Shown piece after piece: positions 24,545-33,118 of a stretch of 64,000 nucleotides of DNA. The DNA is from DATKUK01 sp035530655. Its GTDB lineage: Bacteria > Planctomycetota > Phycisphaerae > UBA1845 > DATKUK01. The DNA lies in contig DATKUK010000109.1 in NCBI GenBank assembly GCA_035530655.1, forward strand, positions 62,001-126,000, read 5' to 3'. Each line of letters begins with the position of its first letter. The first letter of the stretch is position 1. The position numbers were made by a program, and so were the translations under genes. The notes beneath the pieces were generated by a model. The model worked only from the letters and a program-made list of their open reading frames with translations. It was not told the origin of the DNA and searched no databases.

Positions 24545-25792
24545 TTACGACTGGGCGGGTGCCTCGTGCTTCCTGGCGATCTGGGGCAAGGATAGGAACA
24601 GCTTCTCCAGTGCCGGGGTGACGTCCTTCTTGCGGCGGCCCATCACCTTACGGGCCACCTCCAGACCGCGCTTGGCGTCGTATTCGGTCAGACCCTTGTC
24701 GGTATGCCAACTGAACGACGGTGTGAACTTGCCCGGGTGCGAACTGACGAACACGTTGCAGCAGGTTCCCAGGACGGAGCCGGTGGCAAACGCGGTGTTG
24801 ATGCCCGTCTTGCTGTGGTCGCCCACCATCATGCCGACGAAGGTCTCACCGCTGTCGATCTCCTTCTGCCCATTGAGCGGCACGCGCACCGACCCGTAGG
24901 TGTTTTTCAGGTCCGAGTTGGTGCAGCCGGCGCCGAGGTTGATCCACTCGCAGACGTAGGCGTGGCCCAGAAACCCGGTGTGCTGCTTGTTGGAGTAGCC
25001 GTGGACGATCGAGCACTCGACCTCGCCGCCGACTTTGCAGACCTCGCCCAGCGAGGTGCCCTCGCGGATCATGGCCGTCGGTTGAATCAGGCACTTGCGG
25101 CCGATGTAGCAGGGCCCCTGAACGGTGACGTTCGGTGAGATGGTCACATCGTCGTCGATGTAGATGGGTCCGTCCTCGGCGTCGAGCACCGAGCAGGGCT
25201 TGATCACGCTTCCTTTGCCGACGTATACGGCCGACTCGTTGAGCACGTACGCCCCATCACAGAGCCGGCCCTCGATAGCGGCCCCGCCCGATCGCTTCCA
25301 GTCCTCGACCAGCTCATCTTCGTTGGCGTGTACCAGATCCCACGGGTATCTCATCAACCCGCGCTTGGGCAGCTCGCATTCGACCTGCTTCAGTGCGGCG
25401 AGGGAGGCTGTGAGTTTTTCGACATTCAGGAGCACGTCGGGGGTGAGCCTGGCGGCCGTCGCCGCGTCGGCCGAGATGTAGACCACCTCGCCGTTGCTGA
25501 CGCCGTACGTGCCCGGCTTGATCTGTTCGGGCGAAAGCCCTTTGAGCAGGCGGCCGTTGACGAATACCGCTGCGCCGCCCGGCGCCTGGTTGACCGGCAG
25601 GGCGAGCCGTTCGGCCACCACGTCGGCGATCTCCGGCCGCACGGACAGGCGCACGGAGGCCTTGGGCCAGGTGCGTTGCTGCTTGTCCAGCAGCGACGTA
25701 TACCCGCATCGCAGCTCACAGCACGCCCGCCAGTACACCAGCGGCAGAAGGTTTCGGTAACTCGAGTCCTCAAAAATGACCACTTGATCCAT
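24545..25792 (-). CDS. GlmU-like sugar nucleotidyltransferase homologue with left-handed beta-helix
   Basis: 415 residues. The start ATG at 25792 is preceded by GGGAGGTCGGAGA, a very good ribosome site; an upstream ATG at 25828 adds residues without support. The N-terminal half (VVIFEDSSYRNLLPLVYWRACCELRCGY) resembles the putative sugar nucleotidyltransferase half seen in GlmU-like proteins of Bacteroidota and Planctomycetota, but the GXGTRM pyrophosphorylase loop is absent. From about residue 185 hexapeptide repeats form a left-handed beta-helix (VYVGKGSVIKP, YIDDDVTISPNVTV, YIGRKCLIQP, GVKTGINTAFATGSVLG-like). It likely binds or acetylates a nucleotide sugar in cell-wall synthesis. A promoter and inverted repeat lie just upstream. 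Confidence 0.78.
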   Translation of the reverse strand: MDQVVIFEDSSYRNLLPLVYWRACCELRCGYTSLLDKQQRTWPKASVRLSVRPEIADVVAERLALPVNQAPGGAAVFVNGRLLKGLSPEQIKPGTYGVSNGEVVYISADAATAARLTPDVLLNVEKLTASLAALKQVECELPKRGLMRYPWDLVHANEDELVEDWKRSGGAAIEGRLCDGAYVLNESAVYVGKGSVIKPCSVLDAEDGPIYIDDDVTISPNVTVQGPCYIGRKCLIQPTAMIREGTSLGEVCKVGGEVECSIVHGYSNKQHTGFLGHAYVCEWINLGAGCTNSDLKNTYGSVRVPLNGQKEIDSGETFVGMMVGDHSKTGINTAFATGSVLGTCCNVFVSSHPGKFTPSFSWHTDKGLTEYDAKRGLEVARKVMGRRKKDVTPALEKLFLSLPQIARKHEAPAQS

Positions 25793-25826
25793 TCTCCGAC
25801 CTCCCGATGTCTGTTGCAGGGGCGAC

Positions 25827-25856
25827 ATTATAGAGGGCGCGTCCAGCCCATGCCAG
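25827..25856 (-). promoter_or_regulatory. Promoter CTGGCA-18-TATAAT
   Basis: Minus strand: CTGGCA at 25856-25851 and a perfect TATAAT at 25832-25827, spacer 18. Start of transcription near 25820, about 28 bases before the GlmU-like start codon. It overlaps a 9-bp inverted repeat. Confidence 0.6.
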
Positions 25857-25864
25857 ACGCGCCC
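25835..25864. promoter_or_regulatory. Inverted repeat GGGCGCGTC/GACGCGCCC, candidate operator
   Basis: Perfect 9-bp arms at 25835-25843 and 25856-25864 separated by 12 bases. The repeat covers the spacer of the promoter at 25827-25856 and touches its -35 hexamer, the position of a repressor site. No T-run follows on either strand, so a terminator is less likely. Confidence 0.4.
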
Positions 25865-26205
25865 CTGATTGGTAAAGAGAAAAGCTCCACTCCAGTGCCG
25901 GTGAGAGGGCTTTGATTGAACCCTTCCTCAACGTGGGTGGCTGTCGGCTCGCCCGGGCCGCCTCGAAGCCGAGGTACGCCTAGCACTTAGCCTGTCCAGC
26001 CTCCCAGGGTTCATATCATAGGTTCGTATCAAAGGATCCTCTCCGTCGAACACAGCAGAGGCTTTTCTCTATATCTTATCCTTACACATTTCCGCGTCGG
26101 AATCAACGCGCGATTCTCCGATGCTGCGTGAAGCGCTTCGGGCGCCCTTGACATTTGACGGCGGAGTTGTTCCGCGCGGGGCGGCGGCGCGGGGCTGGTG
26201 GCTCG
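25865..26205. other. Long intergenic region with hairpin and short direct repeats
   Basis: Part of a 489-base gap between divergent genes. It has a hairpin CCTCG/CGAGG with a 4-base loop near 25962-25975, and two copies of GGTTCRTATCA at 26008-26018 and 26021-26031 (spaced 13 bases). The stretch 26030-26100 is AT-rich. No open frame of coding quality, tRNA, tmRNA, RNase P or SRP core motif was recognised on either strand. It could hold a small RNA or a regulatory site. Confidence 0.35.
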
Positions 26206-26234
26206 TTGACGCTTGCTCGCCGGCCGCGTAGAAT
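26206..26234 (+). promoter_or_regulatory. Promoter TTGACG-17-TAGAAT for dapL
   Basis: TTGACG at 26206-26211 and TAGAAT at 26229-26234 with a 17-base spacer; predicted start near 26241, 41 bases before the dapL start codon. Matches the promoter at 2335-2364. Confidence 0.7.
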
Positions 26235-26281
26235 CCCGCCGCGTTCTTGTGTCGGTTACGCTGGCTGCATAGGAGGAGCGA

Positions 26282-27448
26282 ATGCGCGAGGTGCGATCAC
26301 AGCGATTGCAGGTGTTGCCGCCGTATCACTTTGTCGAGATCGACCGTAAGAAGCGTCGGGCCGTCGAAGCCGGGCGTGACGTGATCGATCTGGGCATCGG
26401 CGACCCGGACAAGCCCACGCCGAAGTTCATCCGCGAGCGTATGGCGCGGGCGATCGAGGATCCGGCCAACCATCGCTACCCCTTTGAGATTGGCGTTCCG
26501 GCGTTTCGGCAGAATGCGGCTGGGTTCATGCAGCATCGGTTTGGCGTGACGCTCGACCCGCAGACACAGGTCATGGCGGTGATGGGCAGCAAGGAGGCTT
26601 TGGCGCATCTGCCGCTGGCGGTTGTGAATCCGGGTCAGGTCGTGCTCGTGCCCGACCCGGGGTATACGGTCTACTACGCGGCTACGATCTTCGCCGGGGG
26701 CGAGCCCCATAGGATGGCGCTGAGTGAGAAGACCAGGTGGCTGCCCGATCTCGATGCGATTCCCGCCGACGTCTGCCGCAAAGCCCGGTTGATGTACCTG
26801 AACTACCCGAACAACCCGACGGCCGCCGTGGCCGACGAGCGTTTCTATCGCCGCGCGGTGGACTTTGCCCGCAAACACGACATTATCGTGGTGCAGGATG
26901 CGGCCTACAGCGAAGTCTATTTCGATACCCGCCCCCCCAGCATCCTCGAGGTCCCCGGCGCCGTCGACGTAGCCGTTGAGATCCATTCGCTCAGCAAGAC
27001 GTTCAATATGACCGGATGGCGGATCGGGTTTGCGACGGGCAACGCCGAGGTGTTGGCGGCGTTGGCGGCGGTCAAGGCGAACGTCGACTCGGGCCAGTTC
27101 AACGCGATTCAGGCGGCGGCAGCCGAGGCCTTGGCCCAGGCCGACCACGTCGAAGTGAAGGCCCTGCTCGACATCTACCGCGAGCGGCGCGACGTGCTGG
27201 TACCTGGACTGGTCGATTCGGGCTTCGAGGTGCGCAAGCCCGAGGCCACTTTCTATGTGTGGGCTCGGTGCCCGAAGGGCCATTCGAGCATGGAGGTGGC
27301 GGGTCGGCTGTTGGACGAGGCCGACGTGAATATGGTTCCGGGGATCGGCTTCGGCGAGCCCGGGCGAGACTACGTTCGCGCGGCGCTGACCGCGCCGGTC
27401 GACCGCATTCGAGAGTCCATAGATCGGATTGCCCGCATAAAATGGTGA
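26282..27448 (+). CDS. dapL: LL-diaminopimelate aminotransferase
   Basis: 388 residues, fold-type I PLP aminotransferase. SLSKTFNMTGWRIG carries the PLP lysine (Lys239). Other class I/II marks are LGIGDPDKPTP, YPFEIGVPAFR, VMGSKEALAHLP, LNYPNNPTAAV and VQDAAYSEVYFD. GDPDKPTP and the SKTFNMTGWR motif are typical of DapL, which makes LL-diaminopimelate from tetrahydrodipicolinate in one step for lysine and peptidoglycan. A related aminotransferase of broader specificity cannot be excluded. AGGAGGAGCGA sits directly before the ATG (a strong ribosome site). lysC, the pathway's first enzyme, is also in the window. folK follows with a 1-base TGATG overlap. Confidence 0.88.
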   Translation: MREVRSQRLQVLPPYHFVEIDRKKRRAVEAGRDVIDLGIGDPDKPTPKFIRERMARAIEDPANHRYPFEIGVPAFRQNAAGFMQHRFGVTLDPQTQVMAVMGSKEALAHLPLAVVNPGQVVLVPDPGYTVYYAATIFAGGEPHRMALSEKTRWLPDLDAIPADVCRKARLMYLNYPNNPTAAVADERFYRRAVDFARKHDIIVVQDAAYSEVYFDTRPPSILEVPGAVDVAVEIHSLSKTFNMTGWRIGFATGNAEVLAALAAVKANVDSGQFNAIQAAAAEALAQADHVEVKALLDIYRERRDVLVPGLVDSGFEVRKPEATFYVWARCPKGHSSMEVAGRLLDEADVNMVPGIGFGEPGRDYVRAALTAPVDRIRESIDRIARIKW

Positions 27449-27960
27449 TGGCCTCACGGGGGTGTGCGACGTACACAGCGTACATTGGCGTCGGGTCGAA
27501 CATGGGCGACCGCCAGACGAACATCGACGCAGCCATACGGGCCCTGCGCAGCGTGGCGGGGGTCGAGTTCGTCGGGGCCTCGTCGATACGGCCGAGCCGG
27601 CCCGAGGGCGGACCGCCGGGTCAGCAGGACTACCTCAACGCCGTCGTGGCGATCCGCACCACATTGGGTCCGCGCCCGTTGCTGGATGTCCTGCGGCGGA
27701 TCGAGCAGCAGCTTGGTCGGCGTCGCGTCGAGCGGTGGGGCCCGAGGACCATCGATCTCGACCTGCTCTTGTACGACCAGCAGGTGATTGACGAGCATGA
27801 TCTGGTCGTTCCGCATCCGAGAATGCACCAGCGCCGTTTTGTCATGGCGCCGCTGGCGGAGATTGCCCCCGATACGATGCACCCGGTGCTCGGACGATCC
27901 GCTAACGAGATACTACGGGATCTACCGAACGATGTCGCTGAAGGTGGCAACGACTATTGA
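27448..27960 (+). CDS. folK: 2-amino-4-hydroxy-6-hydroxymethyldihydropteridine pyrophosphokinase
   Basis: 170 residues. HPPK transfers pyrophosphate from ATP to the pterin in folate synthesis. Visible motifs: AYIGVGSNMGDR at the N terminus, FVGASS, QQDYLNAVVAI (pterin pocket), LRRIEQQLGR, RWGPRTIDLDLLLYD (the two Mg-binding Asp and Arg) and HPRMHQRRFVMAPLAEIAPD. Length fits the family. The ATG at 27448 overlaps the dapL stop as TGATG, implying coupling; an alternative ATG lies at 27442. panC overlaps its 3' end by 29 bases. Confidence 0.95.
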   Translation: MASRGCATYTAYIGVGSNMGDRQTNIDAAIRALRSVAGVEFVGASSIRPSRPEGGPPGQQDYLNAVVAIRTTLGPRPLLDVLRRIEQQLGRRRVERWGPRTIDLDLLLYDQQVIDEHDLVVPHPRMHQRRFVMAPLAEIAPDTMHPVLGRSANEILRDLPNDVAEGGNDY

Positions 27961-28834
27961 CCAGGTCCGCGAGGCCGTGGGCCGGGCCAGGCAGGCGGGG
28001 CAGAGGATCGGGTTTGTCCCGACCATGGGTGCGCTGCATGCGGGGCACCTTTCGCTGATTCGTGCGGCGCGAGCCGACTGCTCGTTCGTGGTGGTCAGTC
28101 TGTTCGTCAATCCCACACAGTTCGCGCCCGGTGAGGACTACCAGAAGTATCCGCGCACGTTGGACGCCGACGTGCAGGCCTGTCGCCGAGAGGAGGTCGA
28201 TCTGGTCTTCGCGCCGGCAGCGGATGTGATGTACGCCGCCCAACCACTGACCACCGTGCACGTGGCCAGGCTGACCGACGTGCTGTGCGGACCCCACCGC
28301 CCCGGCCACTTCGACGGCGTGACGACCGTCGTGGCCAAGCTTTTCAACATCGTGCAGCCCGACGCGGCATACTTCGGGCAGAAGGACGCCCAGCAGGCGG
28401 TGGTGATCAAGCAGATGACCGCCGATTTGCTCTTCCCGGTCGAGATCGTCGTCTGCCCCACGGTCCGAGAGGACGACGGGCTAGCCATGAGCAGTCGGGA
28501 TGCGTATCTGTCGAGCCACGAGCGAGCGCAGGCCGCAGCGATTTATGCGGCGCTCGAGGCGGCGGCTGAACGGGTGGCACGCGGCGAACGGGCCGTGACG
28601 ACGCTCGTCGAGCAGATCACAGCCGACCTGGAAGCAGCGGGTCCGTGCAAGATCGACTACGTCAGTATCGTCGATCCCGAGACGCTACAGGCCTTGCAGC
28701 GCGTGACCGGCCCGGCGCTGGTGGCCGTGGCCGTGCGTATCGGCTCGACCCGACTGATCGACAATCTGCTGGTGGACGCGGGCGGCGCCGTCGGCAACAA
28801 TAATGGGGCACAACCGACGGGCGAGGCCCAGTGA
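27932..28834 (+). CDS. panC: Pantothenate synthetase
   Basis: 300 residues. It joins pantoate and beta-alanine using ATP for coenzyme A synthesis. The HIGH-type motif is HAGHLSLIR, VVVSLFVNPTQFAPGEDY and YPRTLDADV follow, LCGPHRPGHFDGVTTVVAKLFNIVQPDAAYFGQKDAQQ is the classic PanC core, and the KMSKS-like region is LAMSSRDAYLS. The start ATG at 27932 lies inside the end of folK (29-base overlap); earlier in-frame starts would give a non-PanC arginine-rich leader. The last ~20 residues are low complexity. Confidence 0.96.
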   Translation: MSLKVATTIDQVREAVGRARQAGQRIGFVPTMGALHAGHLSLIRAARADCSFVVVSLFVNPTQFAPGEDYQKYPRTLDADVQACRREEVDLVFAPAADVMYAAQPLTTVHVARLTDVLCGPHRPGHFDGVTTVVAKLFNIVQPDAAYFGQKDAQQAVVIKQMTADLLFPVEIVVCPTVREDDGLAMSSRDAYLSSHERAQAAAIYAALEAAAERVARGERAVTTLVEQITADLEAAGPCKIDYVSIVDPETLQALQRVTGPALVAVAVRIGSTRLIDNLLVDAGGAVGNNNGAQPTGEAQ

Positions 28835-28921
28835 GGCGCGGGTTTCGCGCGGCGCGGCACGAGACGGCGCGACGGCGCCGGTCAAGCGGCGTCGGACCGC
28901 ACCATCAGGATCGGAGCAGAT

Positions 28922-30001
28922 ATGAACCCGTTTCTCTTCGAAATCCCCATCGTGGGTTGGACGGTCAAAGGCTACGGGCTGATGTTGATGATCGGCTTTC
29001 TGTTGGGCGTCTGGCTGGCGGCTCGACGTGCGATGAAGTGCAAGGCCGATCCCGACATGGTGCTCAACGTGGGCTTTGTCGCGCTGATCTGTGGCATAAT
29101 CGGCGCGAGGCTTTGGTATTTCGTGCAGTACTACTCCGAGGGCTTCGCCCACCGGTCGCTGCTGCCGGCGTTTTTCGATTGTGCGGGCGGCGGCCTGACG
29201 TTCTACGGCGGACTCCTGGGTGGCTTGGGGGGCATCCTGGTGTACCTGCTGCTCAAGCGGGTTTCGCTGAGGCTGTATCTGGATATTATCGCACCCTCAC
29301 TTGTGTTGGGCCTGGCGTTTGGCCGGATCGGATGTTTTCTGAACGGCTGCTGTTTCGGCGACGTGTGTGCCGATCGGGAAGGTCATAGGCGCGTGCCATG
29401 GACCGTGACGTTCCCCTACGGCAGTCCGGCACACCGCTTCCAGTGGCAGCGCCTGCAAACCGATCTGCCCAAGGAACTGGTCGTGGTAAGCGAGGTGGGT
29501 TGGGGCAGCGTCATCAACCGAGAAGCGATCTACGATCCGCCGACCACCCAGCAGATCGAGAAGCTTAAAGCGATTGAGAACCCGAGGAAGCGTGCCAAGG
29601 AACTGGCGCCGTTCACGGCCCTGCTTGGACAGGCGCACCGTTGGAAGATGACGCCGGACGAGCTGGCGGAGTTGGCGTCACAATATCGGTCGCTGCCGGT
29701 TCAGCCCACGCAGCTCTACAGTTGCATCAACGCGCTGATGATCTCGCTGATTCTATCGATCCTGTTCACTCGTCGGCGCCGGCATGGTATTCTGGTGAGT
29801 TGGACGTTCATCCTCTATGGAATATCCCGCTTTATTCTGGAGCAGATCCGCACGGAACCGCACGATGTGTGGATCTTCACCAATGCCCAGGCGGTCAGCG
29901 TCGTCTTGGTCGTATTGGGTTTAATCCTGCTTGTGATCTTGCGTTGCTTGCCGCTGACGTCCCCTCGGGCCGTGCCCGTGGTTCTGCCTGAGGCGGAATA
30001 G
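28922..30001 (+). CDS. lgt: Prolipoprotein diacylglyceryl transferase with a long insertion
   Basis: 359 residues, inner-membrane enzyme that adds diacylglycerol to the lipobox Cys of lipoproteins. About seven hydrophobic segments; the signature GRIGCFLNGCCFG (near residue 136), FYGGLLGGLGG (His replaced by Tyr, as in some relatives) and PVQPTQLYS are present, along with RFILEQIR. Between GCCFGDV and the PTQLY motif there is a polar ~110-residue stretch (about residues 150-260), longer than in the usual ~270-residue Lgt; it probably forms an extracytoplasmic loop. CGGAG precedes the ATG. Several predicted lipoproteins in the window would be its substrates. Confidence 0.92.
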   Translation: MNPFLFEIPIVGWTVKGYGLMLMIGFLLGVWLAARRAMKCKADPDMVLNVGFVALICGIIGARLWYFVQYYSEGFAHRSLLPAFFDCAGGGLTFYGGLLGGLGGILVYLLLKRVSLRLYLDIIAPSLVLGLAFGRIGCFLNGCCFGDVCADREGHRRVPWTVTFPYGSPAHRFQWQRLQTDLPKELVVVSEVGWGSVINREAIYDPPTTQQIEKLKAIENPRKRAKELAPFTALLGQAHRWKMTPDELAELASQYRSLPVQPTQLYSCINALMISLILSILFTRRRRHGILVSWTFILYGISRFILEQIRTEPHDVWIFTNAQAVSVVLVVLGLILLVILRCLPLTSPRAVPVVLPEAE

Positions 30002-30053
30002 TCAGCGTACGCAGCCCAACGTCTGAATCCTCGCTCGATGGTCAGCACGTTTT

Positions 30054-30099
30054 GCGCGCGGTTACGTCGCGCGCCAAAGGTCCGCAGAGCCCCCTGCGG
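30054..30099 (+). other. Pair of hairpins between lgt and the FG-GAP lipoprotein gene
   Basis: GCGCGCG/CGCGCGC (30054-30060 and 30068-30074, 7-base loop) and CCGCAG/CTGCGG (30082-30087 and 30094-30099). Neither is followed by a T-run. They lie just ahead of the promoter at 30101 and may separate the two transcripts. Confidence 0.4.
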
Positions 30100-30100
30100 G

Positions 30101-30129
30101 TTGACCCAAAACGCTCGGTTGATTAGTCT
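30101..30129 (+). promoter_or_regulatory. Candidate promoter TTGACC-17-TAGTCT
   Basis: TTGACC at 30101-30106 and TAGTCT at 30124-30129, spacer 17, about 120 bases before the lipoprotein start codon. Confidence 0.45.
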
Positions 30130-30252
30130 AAATGCAGGCGTTGGGTGACCGTAGCTCCATTCGGTCAGACCGTGATGGGCGATCCGTCGATACAGGCCAG
30201 ACGACCGGGCGCGGGCAGCCGTGCCGGCGGCGTCATTAGAGGGACCAGTCAG

Positions 30253-32988
30253 ATGTACGCGTCCGAAGAAATTGCCGAGCACAGAAGGTATGTGGCTTTG
30301 CGCACGGTGTCTGTGATTTGTGGATTGGTCGTGAGCATCGGGGTCCTGTCGGGCTGCTGGGTGTTGGAGCAGCTTCCCGATCTGTTCGACGGTTCGGGCG
30401 GCGAGCAGCCACCTGCCGGCCAGGAGCTTCCTGCCGATCGACTGCCGGCTGCCGCGTCGGTCACGACCCGCGTGATCAACGAGGCCCGGGTGCCCGCCGA
30501 CGTGCGTGTGGTCTATCTGATCGAACAAGACATGGTCCATCACGCCACCTCGCTACTCGGCGCCGCGCCCGATGCGACCAGCACCTCGGATGTGGGCCCG
30601 GATGAGGCCGACACAGTCGTCGTGGACGGCGCGTTCCTCTTCGACGAGGCCGGCGGGGCGCGCGTTGGCCAGGCGGCGCAGCCATTCGGTCCTCTGGTCT
30701 TCGTGTCCGGTGCGGACTTCCAGAGCGGCGATGTGTTGGAGGTTCGCCTGCGTCCCGACGGGGTGGAGGTGAATCGGCCGCCCACGGCCTTCGACGTGGA
30801 GGTGTCGGCCGAGCCCGGCAGCCCGACCCAGGTTACGTTGCAGGCGAGCGATCCTGACGGTGATCCGTTGACGTTCTCCATCGTGGACGAGCCGCTGCTT
30901 GGCTCGCTCACCGACCACGAGGACGGCGACGACACCGTGACCTATTGGCCGCCCGGAGAGTACTACGGGCCCGCCAGCTTCACCTTCGTGGCCAGTGACG
31001 GATTGGCCGTTTCGAACGTCGCCACGGTGTTCATCGACGTGCTGCCGCCCGACCAGCCGCCCTTTATCAATCTATTGCACCCTGACGGGCCGCTCTTTGT
31101 GCAGGTCGACCGCATTGTGGTGGTGCGCTGGGTTGACGACGACGACCTTGGCTCGGCCCAGATCAACGTCTGGTACAGCGACAGCAGCGAACTGGGAGGC
31201 GGCACCCAGGAGGGCCTGATCAACCCGTCGCCCATCGACCAGGCCACCGGTCCCGACCGGGTTGATTTTGACACGTCCGGGCTGAGCATGGGCACGCTCT
31301 GGTACGTCCACGCGGTGATCGACGACGGCGTGAACGCGCCGGTGATTTCCACGGGAGGGCCCATCACGCTGACCATCGAGCCCTACGGGCAGATGCAGGT
31401 TTCGGAAGGTCGATGGTACGAGGGCGAGCAGTGGCGCGTCCTGGGCGATCAGGACGGCGGTGCGATCGGCTCGCTGGCCGCCGGCGACGTGAATGACGAC
31501 GCGGCAGATGACCTCGTGATCGGAGCCAGTCAATATGGCGATCATGGTCGCGTGTTCGTGCTCTACGGGCGCGACTCGCTATACGATCCGAACGACCCCA
31601 ACGTGCCGATCTGGACGAATCAGATCGTCCCGCCGCTGGGCAACTATGTCGAGATCTATCAGGACCCGAACAGCCCCGACCCCAACGCTGGGCGTATCGG
31701 GCACGATGTGGCGTGCGGATACCTATTTGACTATCTCCAGCCGCCGGCGGCACCGGTAGAATCGGCCAGCACGCAAGGCGGCGCCGATGTGCTGATCGGT
31801 TCGCCGCAGGGGCGAGCGGTCGACGACCAGGGCGCCGGCGAGGCGGTCCTGCAGTTCGGCGGGCCGATCGCGTCCGGTCCGTCGCCGGTCGACTACGCCG
31901 ACCTCTTTAGCAACAGCGCCGGCTACGCTTTGCCTGCGGATCCGATGTATCCAGCCCGGGGCGTCGGCTGGTCGGTGGCGATCGGCGACATCACCCACAA
32001 CGGCGATAGGCCTCTGATCGGCGCCCCGAGCTACGGGCGCGGATACGTCTTTGCGATTGTGCAACCGCTCGTTGAACCGCCGTACCGCTCGCCCTTGGAT
32101 ACCGGGGCGGCGGTCTTTTACCTCGATCCGAACGGGCCGTCCGACTTCGCCCAGTTGGGCTGGGCGCTGGCTGGCGGGGGCGACCTGGATGCCAACGAGG
32201 GGCCCGATGTGGCCATGGGCGCTCCGACCGCCGATCTGGGTGGCGGGCCCAACGCCGGGTCGGTGTGGGTGGTCGCTGCAGAGCGGGAATATTACGACAT
32301 GGGCGGACAATTCATGCTCCCGCAGGAGCCAAACATGCCCGTGTCCCCGTCGGCCAAGATGTGGCGTGTGGATGGGGCCGAGGCGGGTGATCAGTTCGGC
32401 TCGTCGTTGGTCTTTGCTAACTTGGACGGCGATTGGGCGGTCGACGATCTGATCGTCGGGGCGCCGAACTGGTTTGACGGTTCGGGCAAGGTGTACGCGA
32501 TCGTTGGCGACGATCCGTACGACCCGAACGATCCGAACGCACCCGGCCTGGGCGATCAGACAGCCGCTCTCAACGCGGGCGACATCGCACCGATGGGCAT
32601 GGGTTGGGAGTTCCGCGGCGCGCCAGGCGACCAGGCGGGTACGGCTGTGGCGATCAACGACTTTGATCTGGACGACGATAGCGACATCGTCATTGGCGCA
32701 CCCGGCGCCGACGGCGGGGCGGGCGCCATCTATGTGGTTTATGCTCAGACGCTTGCATCGCTGCCTCGCGTGGTTGATCTGGCCGGGATCGGCGGCTCGC
32801 TGCCGGGCCTGAAGATCAGCGGGCAGCCGGGCGAGCGGCTCGGAAGCGATCTGACGGGTCTGGATTGGGACAGCCGCGGCCTCCAGCACGATCTGGCCGC
32901 AGCCGCGCCCGGCGCCGACACCGATGGTGCGGGAGGCGGCAGCAACCAGGGCGCGGTGTACCTGTTTCGGCTCCGACCGGCCGAGTGA
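30253..32988 (+). CDS. Large FG-GAP beta-propeller lipoprotein
   Basis: 911 residues from the ATG preceded by GAGGGA; earlier in-frame starts give an N terminus before the signal. VICGLVVSIGVLSGC is a lipoprotein signal with lipobox LSG-Cys. Residues ~170-260 form a cadherin-like/Ig domain (PPTAFDVEV, LQASDPDGDPLTFSI, YYGPASFTFVASDG). A second Ig-like domain follows, and from about residue 400 FG-GAP repeats with Asp-rich loops dominate (GDVNDDAADDLVIGAS, GGGDLDANEGPDVAMGAP, NLDGDWAVDDLIVGAP, NDFDLDDDSDIVIGAPG). These build integrin-like propellers. Repeated PNDPN linkers occur between some. It should sit on the cell surface or in the periplasm; a role in binding is inferred only. Confidence 0.85.
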   Translation: MYASEEIAEHRRYVALRTVSVICGLVVSIGVLSGCWVLEQLPDLFDGSGGEQPPAGQELPADRLPAAASVTTRVINEARVPADVRVVYLIEQDMVHHATSLLGAAPDATSTSDVGPDEADTVVVDGAFLFDEAGGARVGQAAQPFGPLVFVSGADFQSGDVLEVRLRPDGVEVNRPPTAFDVEVSAEPGSPTQVTLQASDPDGDPLTFSIVDEPLLGSLTDHEDGDDTVTYWPPGEYYGPASFTFVASDGLAVSNVATVFIDVLPPDQPPFINLLHPDGPLFVQVDRIVVVRWVDDDDLGSAQINVWYSDSSELGGGTQEGLINPSPIDQATGPDRVDFDTSGLSMGTLWYVHAVIDDGVNAPVISTGGPITLTIEPYGQMQVSEGRWYEGEQWRVLGDQDGGAIGSLAAGDVNDDAADDLVIGASQYGDHGRVFVLYGRDSLYDPNDPNVPIWTNQIVPPLGNYVEIYQDPNSPDPNAGRIGHDVACGYLFDYLQPPAAPVESASTQGGADVLIGSPQGRAVDDQGAGEAVLQFGGPIASGPSPVDYADLFSNSAGYALPADPMYPARGVGWSVAIGDITHNGDRPLIGAPSYGRGYVFAIVQPLVEPPYRSPLDTGAAVFYLDPNGPSDFAQLGWALAGGGDLDANEGPDVAMGAPTADLGGGPNAGSVWVVAAEREYYDMGGQFMLPQEPNMPVSPSAKMWRVDGAEAGDQFGSSLVFANLDGDWAVDDLIVGAPNWFDGSGKVYAIVGDDPYDPNDPNAPGLGDQTAALNAGDIAPMGMGWEFRGAPGDQAGTAVAINDFDLDDDSDIVIGAPGADGGAGAIYVVYAQTLASLPRVVDLAGIGGSLPGLKISGQPGERLGSDLTGLDWDSRGLQHDLAAAAPGADTDGAGGGSNQGAVYLFRLRPAE

Positions 32989-33118
32989 GCCGGCGGGGCG
33001 TGCTGCACATTCTGCTGTAATCACAGGCACCGTGGGACGCTGCGATCGCCACCCCATGGCTGACCGCGTGCTGCTCAATGGCGGATAGGCGACTTTAGTG
33101 GACGCACGCGCAGCGTCA

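Noticed and set aside
25865..26205. SRP RNA, tmRNA or RNase P RNA in the large intergenic gap
   Set aside because: The conserved cores I know for these RNAs are absent on both strands, although the region is structured.
27016..27441. Upstream extension of the folK reading frame
   Set aside because: It overlaps dapL, and the HPPK fold begins at AYIGVGSN.
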